Assembly (NCBI RefSeq): GCF_004297405.1
Contig: NZ_SCVC01000006.1
Coordinates: 558,001-622,000, forward strand
Direction of reading: 5' to 3'
Source: Reyranella sp.
GTDB taxonomy: Bacteria; Pseudomonadota; Alphaproteobacteria; Reyranellales; Reyranellaceae
Length of the DNA: 64,000 nucleotides
The notes beneath the pieces are model-generated. The model was not told where the DNA came from. It saw only the letters and a program-made list of their open reading frames with translations, and searched no databases. Position 1 is the first letter of the stretch; each line of letters opens with the position of its first letter. Shown piece by piece: positions 32,447 through 41,803 of the stretch. Made by a program: the position numbers and the translations under genes.

Positions 32447-33506
32447 AGCCGGAACGCTTCAGTCGGTCGGCGACGATGCCGGCCGCGTCGGAAGTGGTAT
32501 AGGGCCCCAGACGCACGCGATAAACCTCGCGTCCGGCAGCCGCGCCATGCGTCACTTCGCTGGTGCCGTAGCTGCGGATGGCATTGCGCTGGCGCTCTGC
32601 ATTTTCAGGCGTCGAGAAGGCACCGATCTGGATGTAGAAGCCGTTGGCATGAGCGCCTGGGGCGCTAGCGGCCACGGGCGTTGCCGCGGCCGGGGGCGGC
32701 GATGCGGGAACGGTGACCGGCGCGCTGCGGGGCGGTGGTCCTCCCCATCCGGCCTGGGCCGGGGTCTTCGGCTGCGCGGGTGGCGGCGGAGGCGGTGCAG
32801 GTTGCGGAGACGGTGCAGGTTCAGGTGGAGCAGCGGCCACGGCGATGGGGGGTGGAGGTGGCGCAGCGGCCGGCGTCGGTGCTGGGGTACCGCGCTGGCC
32901 GGACGCGATCGCGGCCATGGCCTGGTGTTGCTCGTCGGGGCCGCCGCCGCTCATGGCGACGTCCTTGACCGCTATGCTCTCTTGCTGGAGCTGCTCCAAC
33001 CGTACGCGGGCCGTGCCAGCACGGACGATGTCGAGTTCCTCCGCGGCGGTGCGCGACAGGTCGATGATGCGGTTGCGGGCGAACGGCCCGCGATCGTTGA
33101 TCCGGACCACTGTCGACATGCCATTCTCGAGGTTCGTCACCCGCACGACCGCCGGCATCTGCAAGGTGCGGTGCGCCGCCGTACGATCGGATTGGTCGTA
33201 GCGTTCGCCGTTGGCCGTCGCCTTGGTGTGGAAGCCGGGCCCGTACCAGGAGGCGACGCCGGTTTCCGTGTAGTTGAATTCTTCGCGCGGCGTGTAAGTA
33301 ATGCCGTCGATCTTGTAGGGCTTGCCGACCTTGTAGGTCCCGCGCTGGGCGACGCTGGCGCCGCCCCCGCCCCCTTTGCTGCCCGACGAGCCGCAGGCTG
33401 CGAGGCTCGCCAGCAATGCCGCCAGCCCCGCGAAGCGGACAAGCCTGGCGGCCGAAGATGCTGATATTTCTAAGGTTAGCGCCATTTGGCTCGCATCATA
33501 CATCAT
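32418..33506 (-). CDS. rlpA: RlpA-type septal lytic transglycosylase lipoprotein
   Basis: 362 residues. A lipobox (SLAAC, Cys 38) makes it a lipoprotein. The double-psi beta-barrel domain follows (TGVASWYGPGFHTKATANGE, then TAAHRTLQMP, VRINDRGPF and IDLSRTAA), the signature of RlpA, which cleaves peptide-free glycan strands. A long Pro/Ala-rich linker precedes a SPOR domain at the C-terminus (GFYIQIGAFSTPENAERQR), which targets the septum. Its end overlaps the carboxypeptidase gene by 29 bp, suggesting one cell-wall unit. Confidence 0.92.
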   Translation of the reverse strand: MMYDASQMALTLEISASSAARLVRFAGLAALLASLAACGSSGSKGGGGGASVAQRGTYKVGKPYKIDGITYTPREEFNYTETGVASWYGPGFHTKATANGERYDQSDRTAAHRTLQMPAVVRVTNLENGMSTVVRINDRGPFARNRIIDLSRTAAEELDIVRAGTARVRLEQLQQESIAVKDVAMSGGGPDEQHQAMAAIASGQRGTPAPTPAAAPPPPPIAVAAAPPEPAPSPQPAPPPPPPAQPKTPAQAGWGGPPPRSAPVTVPASPPPAAATPVAASAPGAHANGFYIQIGAFSTPENAERQRNAIRSYGTSEVTHGAAAGREVYRVRLGPYTTSDAAGIVADRLKRSGYGDARVIAD

Positions 33507-33553
33507 CTTGCGGCGCTAGAGGAGCGCAGTTGAAGGATCTCCCGAGTGTGTGA

Positions 33554-34444
33554 TTACGCGGCGATGCGATCCGACAGCAGTCCGACGGCGAGCGCGAAGA
33601 AATCGGACTGATTCCACCGCAGGATCACCTTGAAGTTCTCGGTCGTGCGGTAGGTCGGCCCCCCTGCTCCGGCCGGCGTCACGATCCTCCCGCCGCCGCC
33701 TGCGCCGCTGCCGGCCGACACCTCGTCGCCCCAGCGCACGCCCGGCCGCCAGCCAACCCGCGACAGGTAGTTCACGATCGAGGCGAAGACGTCGAGCTTG
33801 TTGGTCCAAATGTCTTTGCGGCCGTCGCCATCGCCGTCGGCGGCATAGGCCAGGAAGCTCGTCGGGATGAACTGGCACTGCCCCATGGCACCGGCCCACG
33901 AGCCCTTCATGGCGTGCAAGCCGATATGGCCCTGCGACAGGATCTTGAGCGAGGCGATCAACTGCTCGCGGAAGAACTTGGCGCGGAAGTTGTTGAAGGT
34001 GAGCGTCGCCAGCGCCGGCACGATCTCGAAGTCGCCCAGCCGCTGGCCATAGTTGCTCTCGATCCCCCACAACGCCACGACGACCGAGGGCGGCAGGCCG
34101 GCCGGCACCGCGAAGCGCTCGATCGCGGCGCGGTTCTCCTTCAGGAGCGCCTTGCCGCGGGTGATCCGCTCGTTCGACACCACGAGCTCCTGGTAGCGAT
34201 CCCAGGTCATCTTGAATTCGGGCTGGTTGCGCGCGAGCTCCATGACCCGCGGGATTTCCTGGATGCCCGTCAGCGCCTGGTCGATCGTCGACCTGTCGAC
34301 GCCGGCACGTGCCGCTTCCTGCCGCACGCCCTGCAGCCACTGCGCGAACCGGGCCTCGCTCGACTGCGCCTGCGCCGAAAGCGGGGAAAGGACCGTTGCC
34401 GGCGCCAGGGCGGCCGCGGCGCACACCATTCTGCGACTGATCAT
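33554..34444 (-). CDS. mltB: Lytic murein transglycosylase (MltB family)
   Basis: 296 residues from ATG 34444 (SRR-type start followed by a signal peptide to about residue 26). The MltB motifs are present: WGIESNYG with catalytic Glu 129, then GSWAGAMGQCQFIPTSF and DGDGRKDIW. MltB-type enzymes cut glycan strands to give anhydro-muropeptides. A longer frame upstream lacks a signal and is rejected. The C-terminal 30 residues (NQSDFFALAVGLLSDRI) match the family end. Confidence 0.93.
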   Translation of the reverse strand: MISRRMVCAAAALAPATVLSPLSAQAQSSEARFAQWLQGVRQEAARAGVDRSTIDQALTGIQEIPRVMELARNQPEFKMTWDRYQELVVSNERITRGKALLKENRAAIERFAVPAGLPPSVVVALWGIESNYGQRLGDFEIVPALATLTFNNFRAKFFREQLIASLKILSQGHIGLHAMKGSWAGAMGQCQFIPTSFLAYAADGDGDGRKDIWTNKLDVFASIVNYLSRVGWRPGVRWGDEVSAGSGAGGGGRIVTPAGAGGPTYRTTENFKVILRWNQSDFFALAVGLLSDRIAA

Positions 34445-34809
34445 GATCGAGGGGCCCGTCTGTTGGTTTTGCTTTATCGACGGATACCTGACTGCCGGTA
34501 AATCTTGCAAACTCTAAGGCGACGAGGCAGCGAGCTCGAGCGGAGGGCATCCTCCAGTGCATCGGTTGGAAGCCGAGTATCTCGCTCAGCAACTGCCACG
34601 GCCAACCTGCTCCGATGCGGCCTAACGTGATGAGGCGAAGACGCCGACTGCCTTGACGATCTCCTCTTCCGTCCGGAGTGCCTGTCTGTCTTTGCCAGTT
34701 TCCCGCACTTGACAGTCAGGGTTGCAAGGTTAAATAGGCGCCGCGTGGGACGACCCGCGCCTTAGCCGAACATTCCGGGACGACCCGGCCTCAGTCTGGA
34801 GGCCCGGTC
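34445..34809. other. 365-bp gene-free interval
   Basis: It separates mltB (minus) from atpB (plus). It holds the promoter described at 34709-34736 and an 11-bp direct repeat GGGACGACCCG (34747-34757 and 34777-34787) just upstream of the atpB start. No credible coding frame or RNA gene was seen. Confidence 0.6.
34709..34736 (+). promoter_or_regulatory. Sigma-70-type promoter upstream of atpB
   Basis: TTGACA at 34709-34714 is followed, after 16 nt, by TAAATA at 34731-34736, close to the standard elements. The transcript would start near 34744, about 65 nt before the atpB start. This supports independent expression of the isolated atpB and the following exporter. Confidence 0.6.
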
Positions 34810-35556
34810 ATGGCAGGTCCTATCGAACAGTTCGCGCTCACAGACATCGTCAAGCTGGGCAAGATCGGCGGCATAGACCTCGCGATCACCAATTCGGCCG
34901 TCTACATGATGCTGACGGTCGTACTCTCGACGGCTTTCCTGCTCGTTGGTGCGCGGGGAGCGCTCGTGCCGGGGCGCTGGCAGGCCGCCGTGGAGCTTCT
35001 CTACGAAGCCGTCGCGAAGGCACTGCGGGAAAGTGCAGGCGAGCACGGCGCTCGCTTCTTCCCGCTCGTCTTCTCGCTCTTCATGTTCGTACTGGTAGCG
35101 AACCTGATTGGGCTTGTCCCCTATGCCTTCACGGTGACCAGCCATCTCAGCGTCACCTTCGCGCTGGCGGCGATCGTATTCGTCACGGTCACGCTCTATG
35201 GCCTCATGCGCAACGGTCTCGGCTTCTTCCGCCTGTTCCTGCCGCCAGGTGTACCCCTGCTCCTCGCACCGCTGATCGTGCCTATCGAGGTGATCTCCTA
35301 CCTTTCACGGCCAATCAGCCATTCCGTCCGTCTGTTCGCGGTAATGTTGGCCGGACATATCACGCTCAAAGTGTTCGCGAGCTTCGTCGTCGGCCTCGCC
35401 AGCATCGGCGCGGTGGGCATCGTGGCCGCGGTCCTGCCACTCGCCATGACCGTGATCATCACGGCGCTTGAGCTGCTGATGGCGGTGATTCAGGCCTACG
35501 TCTTCACCGTGCTCACCTGCACCTACATCAACGACGCGATCCACCCCGCGCACTGA
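34810..35556 (+). CDS. atpB: F0F1 ATP synthase subunit a (isolated copy)
   Basis: 248 residues with five to six membrane helices. Subunit a forms the proton half-channels next to the c-ring. The essential arginine is present (Arg 174 in [12 protein letters not shown]), but the residue four positions on, normally Asn (RLFAN; E. coli Asn 214), is Val 178. The rest of the family pattern remains ([30 protein letters not shown]). The usual neighbours atpE and atpF are absent and an SMR exporter follows instead. It could be the genome's only atpB moved away, or a second divergent copy. Confidence 0.88.
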   Translation: MAGPIEQFALTDIVKLGKIGGIDLAITNSAVYMMLTVVLSTAFLLVGARGALVPGRWQAAVELLYEAVAKALRESAGEHGARFFPLVFSLFMFVLVANLIGLVPYAFTVTSHLSVTFALAAIVFVTVTLYGLMRNGLGFFRLFLPPGVPLLLAPLIVPIEVISYLSRPISHSVRLFAVMLAGHITLKVFASFVVGLASIGAVGIVAAVLPLAMTVIITALELLMAVIQAYVFTVLTCTYINDAIHPAH

Positions 35557-35584
35557 CCCCGGTGCAACGGGAGGGAGGTTCTCT

Positions 35585-35905
35585 ATGGCATGGCTCTATC
35601 TACTGGTGGCAGGCGTTCTCGAGATCGTCTGGGCGTTCTCGATGAAGAAATCGGAGGGCTTCACCCTCCTCGTGCCGAGTATTGTCACCATCGTGACGAT
35701 GATCGCCAGCTTCGGCCTGCTGGCCGTCGCCATGCGCTCGCTGCCGCTCGGCACCGCATACACGATCTGGACGGGCATCGGCGCCGTCGGCGCGTTTGTC
35801 GTCGGCGTCGCGATCTTGGGCGAAGCGTTCACGACCATCCGTGTGCTCGCCGCCCTCCTGATCGTGGCCGGCATCGTGCTCATGAAGCTGTCGAGCCCAT
35901 CCTGA
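35585..35905 (+). CDS. sugE: SMR family exporter, guanidinium (Gdx/SugE) type
   Basis: 106 residues with four membrane helices. The membrane glutamate is at 13 (VLEIVWAFSMKKSEGFT), and the pattern W-A-x-x-M-K-x-S-x-G-F-T is that of Gdx/SugE rather than EmrE. Later GTAYTIWTGIGAVG also fits Gdx. Proteins of this type export guanidinium in exchange for protons. A GGGAGG site lies upstream of the ATG. No guanidine riboswitch is apparent, and it probably shares the transcript of atpB. Confidence 0.85.
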   Translation: MAWLYLLVAGVLEIVWAFSMKKSEGFTLLVPSIVTIVTMIASFGLLAVAMRSLPLGTAYTIWTGIGAVGAFVVGVAILGEAFTTIRVLAALLIVAGIVLMKLSSPS

Positions 35906-36167
35906 TGCCGGTGCCACGAGACCGCCTCACAACTCCCTCTTGAAGGTGGCGCAAGAGCGGCTCGGGTCCAGCATCGTTGCCACAGCGCTGGACCTGTTTC
36001 CCCATATTGCCGCGACCATGCAGGAGAATGCCGCGACACGCCTCGACGCGGCGTTGGGCGATGCTATAAGGGCACCCAGCGCCTAGCCGCGCTGGCTCGG
36101 TACAGTTTGGGGAGCAAACCCATTTTTGCGCCGTTCCAGCGTTGCAAGGCCTGTAAATGCTGAGCAT

Positions 36168-36257
36168 GGATGGGTGGCCGAGTGGTTTAAGGCACCGGTC
36201 TTGAAAACCGGCGTGGGTTCACGCCCACCGTGGGTTCGAATCCCACCCCATCCGCCA
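36168..36257 (+). tRNA. tRNA-Ser (anticodon UGA)
   Basis: Acceptor GGATGGG (36168-36174) pairs with CCCATCC (36247-36253); CCA is encoded at 36255-36257. The anticodon loop CTTGAAA lies between ACCGGT and ACCGGC and gives TGA. A long variable arm (GTGGGTTCACGCCCAC) marks a class II serine tRNA. The T arm contains GTTCGAA. No intron. Confidence 0.97.
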
Positions 36258-36373
36258 TTTACCAACTATCGCGCGATACTCTGCGGAGCTTGACCTGATG
36301 AGCAGACAGAACTTCGCTCCCGCGCCCGCTAATACCGAATAGAGCTAAGGTCACGCTCCGAGGAGCACCCATT

Positions 36374-37009
36374 ATGAGCATAGCCAGCGACGCCCGTTTC
36401 TGGGACCGGAGTTCGCGGAAGTACGCCAAGAGCGCGATTTCGGATCAGGCCGGATATGAGCGCACTCTGGAGCGGACTCGCGGCCTGTTGCGACCAGGCG
36501 ACAGGGTGTTGGAGCTGGGCTGCGGGACAGGAACGACGGCGCTCCGGCTCGCGGGCGATGTTCGAGACTATCTCGCAACGGATGTTTCCGCGGGAATGAT
36601 CGCGATCGCCAACGAGAAACACGCCGCTGGCCCCATCCCTGCTCTTGCCTTCCGTACCGCGACGGTGGAAGCGCTTGCGCCTGACGCCGCATCCTTCAAC
36701 GCGGTTCTGGGATTCAACTATCTCCATCTGGTCCGCGACCTGCCGGGTACGCTGCGCCGCATCCACACCTTGCTTGCAGCAGAGGGCCTGTTCATCTCCA
36801 AGACACCCTGCGTCGGGGATATGAATCCGCTCCTCCGGCTTGCCTTGCCCGCGATGCGCGCGATCGGCATGGCGCCTTATGCAGGCGTCTTTCGGGTGGC
36901 GGAGCTGAGCCGGCATATAGGCGCCGCTGGCTTCGACATTCTTGCCACTGAAAACCACGCGACGAAGGGCAACGACAAACGTCCCTACATTGTGGCGCGC
37001 AAGAAGTGA
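36374..37009 (+). CDS. Class I SAM-dependent methyltransferase
   Basis: 211 residues with a GAGGAG site upstream. Motif I (VLELGCGTGTTAL, residues 45-57) and the following acidic strand (YLATDVSAGMI), then FNAVLGFNYLHLV (motif IV/post), define the fold. The C-terminal part is typical of small-molecule methyltransferases. The substrate is unknown. It lies after the tRNA with no obvious operon partner. Confidence 0.85.
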   Translation: MSIASDARFWDRSSRKYAKSAISDQAGYERTLERTRGLLRPGDRVLELGCGTGTTALRLAGDVRDYLATDVSAGMIAIANEKHAAGPIPALAFRTATVEALAPDAASFNAVLGFNYLHLVRDLPGTLRRIHTLLAAEGLFISKTPCVGDMNPLLRLALPAMRAIGMAPYAGVFRVAELSRHIGAAGFDILATENHATKGNDKRPYIVARKK

Positions 37010-37054
37010 TGTGAGTGGCCGGCCTGAGAGGTGGATGGATGGCGCGACGGCACA

Positions 37055-37816
37055 TCAGCCCGACGCAACCGGACTCCCCTGCATCGCTCGCATCACCGAC
37101 CGTCTCCGCCGCCACGCCCGGCGCAGCATCCAGCCCACGCCGACGGGCAGCATCACCAGGATGGCCGCGGCCTCTCCGCTGCGATGGCGGACGGTGGCGC
37201 CTTCCCACAGGCCCCACAGCGTTATGCCCGCCAGCCCGAGGCTCAATACCAATGTAGCGCCGAGTAATGCCAACCCTGCCGGACGATTCCAGAAGCCCAG
37301 GCCGTCGGTCATGGGCAGAGCGGCATAGCCCGCGGCTTTCATGGCTGTCTGCAGCTGGGCGGCGAAGCCGGTGAGCCCCTCCTGGTCGGGCGGGCGGATC
37401 AGCCCCTTGCCCGGCGCCAGGCCGGGCGGCAGCACGAAGCGTTCGCCCACACGGGTGGTGAGGGCCAACAGGTCGTCCGCTGCGTTCTGCACGTTGCTCA
37501 GCGCGGCGATCTCGGCGAAGGGCACGCGCCGGGTGCGTCGCCGGCCGGTCAGCGGCACCAGAGGCCGCTCCTCGATCAGCACCGCTTCCGGTTCGATCGT
37601 CCAGCGATGCCGGCGCAGCGCCGCCAGCATGCAGATGGCGAAGGTCAGCACAAATGCACCGAGCGTGCCGAAGATCAGAGGCAGCAGTTCGTCGCCCGTA
37701 GTGGCGATCTGCAGGGCGGCGGCGATTCCGCCGATCAATAGCGCGATGGCGCCCAGCAGCCCGCCGGCAACCAGCGGGGTGTTGCGATACAGCCCCTGGT
37801 GGGTGGGCGCGCTCAT
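37055..37816 (-). CDS. Membrane protein with a PH-like cytoplasmic domain (unknown function)
   Basis: 253 residues with two N-terminal and two C-terminal membrane helices (LLGAIALLIGGIAAALQ, TLGAFVLTFAICMLAAL; LALLGATLVLSLGLAGITLW, AAAILVMLPVGVGWML). Between them a strand-rich segment (WTIEPEAVLIEERPLVP, RRVPFAEIAAL) resembles bacterial PH-like domains. The function is unknown. It is convergent with the methyltransferase gene. Confidence 0.6.
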   Translation of the reverse strand: MSAPTHQGLYRNTPLVAGGLLGAIALLIGGIAAALQIATTGDELLPLIFGTLGAFVLTFAICMLAALRRHRWTIEPEAVLIEERPLVPLTGRRRTRRVPFAEIAALSNVQNAADDLLALTTRVGERFVLPPGLAPGKGLIRPPDQEGLTGFAAQLQTAMKAAGYAALPMTDGLGFWNRPAGLALLGATLVLSLGLAGITLWGLWEGATVRHRSGEAAAILVMLPVGVGWMLRRAWRRRRSVMRAMQGSPVASG

Positions 37817-37940
37817 CCGGCAACTCTAACGCAATCGAGCGTTGACTGTCAGGGTGTCGAGCGCTGCACGATTCGTTTGTCAACGCGTGCCCCAGATGAT
37901 CGACTGCGCCCGGTTGCGTTGAACGGGTGCGAGTAAAGTC

Positions 37941-39506
37941 ATGGACGGCGAGTACGATTACATCATCATCGGTGGCGGGTCGGCAGGGGCAGTGCTGGCG
38001 GCGCGGCTCACCGAGGATCCGGCGATCCGTGTGCTGCTGCTGGAGGCCGGGTTCGATTTCCGGACCGCCGAGACGCCGACGCACCTGCGCATCCCCAATC
38101 CGCTGCGCGCCATCGGCGACGACAATTATCGCTGGCCCAAGCTGCTGGCGCGTCGCACCGAGCGGCAGGAGCCGAAGCTCTTGTGGCGCGGCCGGGCGAT
38201 TGGCGGCAGCTCGACCATCAACGGGCAGATCGCCATCCGCGGCATCCCCGAGGATTTCGCCGACTGGGAAGTCGAGGGCGCGAGCGGCTGGGGCTGGAAC
38301 GAGGTCCTTCCCTACTTCTGCAAGCTCGAAGGCGACGTGAACTTCGGCGACCGGCCCTATCACGGCAAGGACGGTCCCATCCCCGTCTATCGCGCGCCGG
38401 TCGAGGATTGGGGGACCGCCGATCGGGCCTTGATGAAGGCGGCGGTCGGCCTGGGCTATGGCTGGTGCGAGGACCACAACGCGCCCGAGGGCACCGGCGC
38501 CTCGCCCTATGCCATCAACAGCCGCGCGGGCCTGCGCATCTCGACCAACGACGGCTATCTCGAACCGGCGCGGCATCGGAGCAACCTGACGATCGTGGGC
38601 CAAGCGCTGGTCGATACGCTGCAATTCGAGGGCAATCGCCCGCACGTCTCCGGCGTTGCAGTGCGGGTCGGTGGCGAGACGCGGACCGTGCGGGCGCGGC
38701 GCGAGGTGATCCTGTCGGCCGGCGCCATCCATTCGCCGGCGATCCTGCAGCGCTCCGGCATCGGCCCGCATTCCGTGCTGCACCGGCTCGGCATCGAGAC
38801 CGTGGCCGACCGTCCGGTGGGTGAGCACCTGCTCGACCATCCGATCCTCAGCCTGATGCTCCACCTGCGGGAGGATGCACGGGTCAGCACCTTGATGCAC
38901 CGCCATACCAATTGCTGCGTGCGTTACTCCTCCGGCCTCGCGGGTGCCGGCGTGAACGACATGATCATGATCGCGGGCAACTTGCGGGCTGAAGAGGATG
39001 GCGGCACGGCGCTGGCGCGGCTTGCCGTTTCGGCATTCCAGGCCTTCAGCGAAGGCACGGTGCGGATCACGACCCGCGATCCCGCCGTCGATCCGCAAAT
39101 CGACGAACGCATGCTGTCGAGCGAGAGCGACTACGTGCGCATGCGTGACGGCGTGATGCGGCTGCAGGACATCGCTCGCCATCCCGACGTCCAGGCGATC
39201 GCGACCCGCGCCGACTACGGCATGTCGGGCCGGTCGATCGACGAGCCGTTCAGGCCAAAGGAGCTAGAGGACTGGATGTTTGCCGAATGCTCGGACGCCC
39301 AGCACGCCAGCGGCACTTGCCGCATGGGAGCGGCCGACGATCCGCGTTCGGTCGTCGATCCTGAGTGCCGCGTGATCGGCTGCACCGGGCTCAGAGTGAT
39401 CGATGCTTCGATCATGCCGACCGTCGTGCGCGCCAACACGCATTTCACGACGGTCATGATCGCGGAGAGGATGGCCGACCGGCTGCGGCAGCGCGCAGCC
39501 GGTTAA
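37941..39506 (+). CDS. GMC-family FAD oxidoreductase
   Basis: 521 residues. The FAD-binding start is DYIIIGGGSAGAVLAARL, followed by an ADP-binding LLLEAG. The two GMC signatures are present (GGSSTINGQIAIRG and GAIHSPAILQRSGIGP), and the C-terminal catalytic pair region is HASGTCRMG with an NTHFTTVMIAERMAD end. GMC enzymes oxidise alcohols such as choline or sugars, passing electrons to oxygen or quinone. Substrate not predictable. It is convergent with the hydroxylase operon. Confidence 0.92.
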   Translation: MDGEYDYIIIGGGSAGAVLAARLTEDPAIRVLLLEAGFDFRTAETPTHLRIPNPLRAIGDDNYRWPKLLARRTERQEPKLLWRGRAIGGSSTINGQIAIRGIPEDFADWEVEGASGWGWNEVLPYFCKLEGDVNFGDRPYHGKDGPIPVYRAPVEDWGTADRALMKAAVGLGYGWCEDHNAPEGTGASPYAINSRAGLRISTNDGYLEPARHRSNLTIVGQALVDTLQFEGNRPHVSGVAVRVGGETRTVRARREVILSAGAIHSPAILQRSGIGPHSVLHRLGIETVADRPVGEHLLDHPILSLMLHLREDARVSTLMHRHTNCCVRYSSGLAGAGVNDMIMIAGNLRAEEDGGTALARLAVSAFQAFSEGTVRITTRDPAVDPQIDERMLSSESDYVRMRDGVMRLQDIARHPDVQAIATRADYGMSGRSIDEPFRPKELEDWMFAECSDAQHASGTCRMGAADDPRSVVDPECRVIGCTGLRVIDASIMPTVVRANTHFTTVMIAERMADRLRQRAAG

Positions 39507-39517
39507 CGCCGGCTGCT

Positions 39518-41803
39518 CTAGGCGGCCTTGGCCGTCTTGCTCTCCAGCGCCGCCAGCACCTTCGGCGGCGACATGGGCAGGCTGTAGAAGCGCTGGCCGA
39601 GCGCATTGTGGATCGCATTCGACACAGCGGCCAGCGGCGGCACCAGCGGCACCTCACCGACGCCGCGCACACCTTGCGGATGCTTGGGGTTCGGGACCTC
39701 GATGATCACCGTGTCGAGCATCGGCAGGTCGGAGGTCACCGGCATGCGGTAGTCGAGGAAGCTCGGGTTATCGAGCTTGCCGTTCTTGTCGTAGATGTAT
39801 TCCTCGCTCAGTGCCCACCCGATGCCCTGGGCGGCACCGCCCTGCATCTGGCCTTCGACGTAACCCGGATGGATGGCGCGACCGACATCCTGGAACGAGG
39901 TGTAACGCAACACCCGCACGATACCGAGTTCGGGATCGACCTCGACGTCGCAGACGTGCGTGGCGAAGCCGCCTTCGGCGCCCGTGGTGTTGAGCTGCGT
40001 GCCGGCGCCGATCGGGCCGCCGGTGGCATTGGCTTGGGCCGCGAGCTGGCCGAGCGTCATCGGTTCGAACTTGCCGGCGTTGTCGCCGGCCGGCCGTGCC
40101 TCGCCATTCTCCCAGATCACCGCCTCTGGATCGATCTTCCAGATCTTGGCGGCGCGCGCCTTGAGCTGGCCGATCACGTTCTCGGTCGACTGCGTGACCA
40201 CCATTGCCGAGGCATAGGTGACGCGGCTGCCGCCGGTCAGGTTGCTGAAGCCGATCACGCTGGTGTCCCCGATCAGCACCGAGACCTTGCGGTAGTCGAT
40301 GCCCAGCACCTCGGCCACGATGTTGGCCGTGGAGGCGCGGCTGCCGCCAATGTCGGGATGGCCGGTGATCACCACTACTGTGCCGTCCTCGTTGACGTTC
40401 ACTTGCGCGCTCGACTCGCCGCCGGCGTTGAACCAGAAGCCGCTGGCCACGCCGCGGCCGTGCAGCACGCCGTTCTTGGGCTTGGCGAGCGGTGTCTTGT
40501 AGTGCGGATGGGCAATTGCCTCTTCGATTGTCTCGACGAAGCCGATGCGCGGGAAGGTCGGCCCGTGCGCCGCCTTGGTCCCCTGCTTCGCGGCATTCTT
40601 CAACCGGAGCTGCAGCGGATCCATTTTCAACGCTTCGGCCAACTCGTCCATCACGCATTCGACGGCATAGGCACCGATCGGCGCACCAGGCGCGCGATAG
40701 GCCGCGACCTTGGAGCGGTTGGACACCACGTCGTAGCCAACGGAATGGACATTGGGGATGTCGTAGGGCGCGAAGGCGCAGCCCGCGGCGCCGCGGATCG
40801 GCGAACCCGGCAGCGCGCCCGCCTGCAGGCAATAGGTACCCTCGCCGGCGACGATCTTGCCGTCCTTGGTCGCGCCGAGCTTGACCTTGCTGTAGGAGCC
40901 CGAGGTCGGACCCGAGGCATGGAATACCTCGGTGCGCGTCATCGCCATCTTCACCGGACGGCCGGACTTCTTGGCCAGCAGCGTCGCCACTGGTTCGAGA
41001 TAGACGATGGTCTTACCGCCGAAGCCGCCGCCGATCTCAGCGGGAATGGCGCGGATGTCGTTCTGCGGGATGCCCGTCAGATAGGCGCACATGGCGCGGA
41101 CCATGAACTGGCCCTGGCTCGAACTCCAGATCGTGGCCTTGCCGTCGGAGACGCTGACCAGGCAAGCGTGCGGCTCGATATAGCCCTGGTGCACGGGCTG
41201 GGTACGGAACGAACGCTCGATGATCACGTCGGCCTTGGCGAAGCCCTCGCCCACGTCGCCGAGCTTGTGTTCCAGCTTGCCGGCGATGTTGGAAGGCTTG
41301 CCTTCGAAGGTGATGTGGTCGTGCAGGACCGGCGCGTCGGGCTTCATCGCTTCCTCGACGTCGATGACGAAGGGCAGCACTTCGTACTCGACCTCGATCA
41401 GCTTGCAGGCCTCGGCCGCGATCTTCTCCGAGGTCGCGGCGACCGCGGCCACCGGATGGCCGACGAACAGCGCCTTCTCGCGCGCCATGACATTGCGGCA
41501 CATCCAGCGCATGTCCTGGATGCCCAGCATCACCGACTTGGCGATCGGGAAATCCACGACATCCTTGGCCGTCACCACGGCCTTCACACCGGGATGGGCT
41601 TCCGCCTTGGCGGTGTTGATCGACTTGATGCGGGCGTGCGGATGCGGGCTACGCAGCACCTTGCCCCAGATCATGCCGGGCATGTTGGTGTCGGCAGCGT
41701 AGGCGGCGCGGCCGGTCACCTTGTCGGCGCCGTCGGGGCGGACCGTGCGCTTGCCGATCCACTTGTTGTCGTCGCCCGCGGTAGTCGTTGTGGTGGTGCT
41801 CAT
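39518..41803 (-). CDS. Molybdenum hydroxylase large subunit (xanthine/CO dehydrogenase family)
   Basis: 761 residues from ATG 41803, overlapping the small subunit stop (ATGA). The molybdopterin regions include GGGFGGKT, then AYRAPGAPIGAYAVE (the site that in CO dehydrogenase reads AYRCSFR), and a C-terminal GVGEVPLVPP with the catalytic-type glutamate. The active-site loop has none of the CO dehydrogenase marks, so a different substrate is expected. With the medium and small subunits, it forms the usual three-part enzyme that hydroxylates an aromatic or aldehyde carbon with water-derived oxygen. Confidence 0.92.
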   Translation of the reverse strand: MSTTTTTTAGDDNKWIGKRTVRPDGADKVTGRAAYAADTNMPGMIWGKVLRSPHPHARIKSINTAKAEAHPGVKAVVTAKDVVDFPIAKSVMLGIQDMRWMCRNVMAREKALFVGHPVAAVAATSEKIAAEACKLIEVEYEVLPFVIDVEEAMKPDAPVLHDHITFEGKPSNIAGKLEHKLGDVGEGFAKADVIIERSFRTQPVHQGYIEPHACLVSVSDGKATIWSSSQGQFMVRAMCAYLTGIPQNDIRAIPAEIGGGFGGKTIVYLEPVATLLAKKSGRPVKMAMTRTEVFHASGPTSGSYSKVKLGATKDGKIVAGEGTYCLQAGALPGSPIRGAAGCAFAPYDIPNVHSVGYDVVSNRSKVAAYRAPGAPIGAYAVECVMDELAEALKMDPLQLRLKNAAKQGTKAAHGPTFPRIGFVETIEEAIAHPHYKTPLAKPKNGVLHGRGVASGFWFNAGGESSAQVNVNEDGTVVVITGHPDIGGSRASTANIVAEVLGIDYRKVSVLIGDTSVIGFSNLTGGSRVTYASAMVVTQSTENVIGQLKARAAKIWKIDPEAVIWENGEARPAGDNAGKFEPMTLGQLAAQANATGGPIGAGTQLNTTGAEGGFATHVCDVEVDPELGIVRVLRYTSFQDVGRAIHPGYVEGQMQGGAAQGIGWALSEEYIYDKNGKLDNPSFLDYRMPVTSDLPMLDTVIIEVPNPKHPQGVRGVGEVPLVPPLAAVSNAIHNALGQRFYSLPMSPPKVLAALESKTAKAA

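Noticed and set aside
35500..35600. A guanidine riboswitch before the SMR exporter
   Set aside because: Only 28 bp separate the exporter from atpB, too short for the known guanidine riboswitch classes, and no matching motif was seen upstream of atpB.
36168..36257. tRNA-Ser as the prophage attachment site
   Set aside because: The tRNA lies about 10 kb from the last phage gene with housekeeping genes between, and no repeat of its 3' end was noticed near the prophage.
36792..39182. A minus-strand open frame of 796 codons across the methyltransferase and GMC genes
   Set aside because: It crosses two genes on the plus strand with strong family motifs. Its own translation is Arg/Ala/Gly-rich without any domain.
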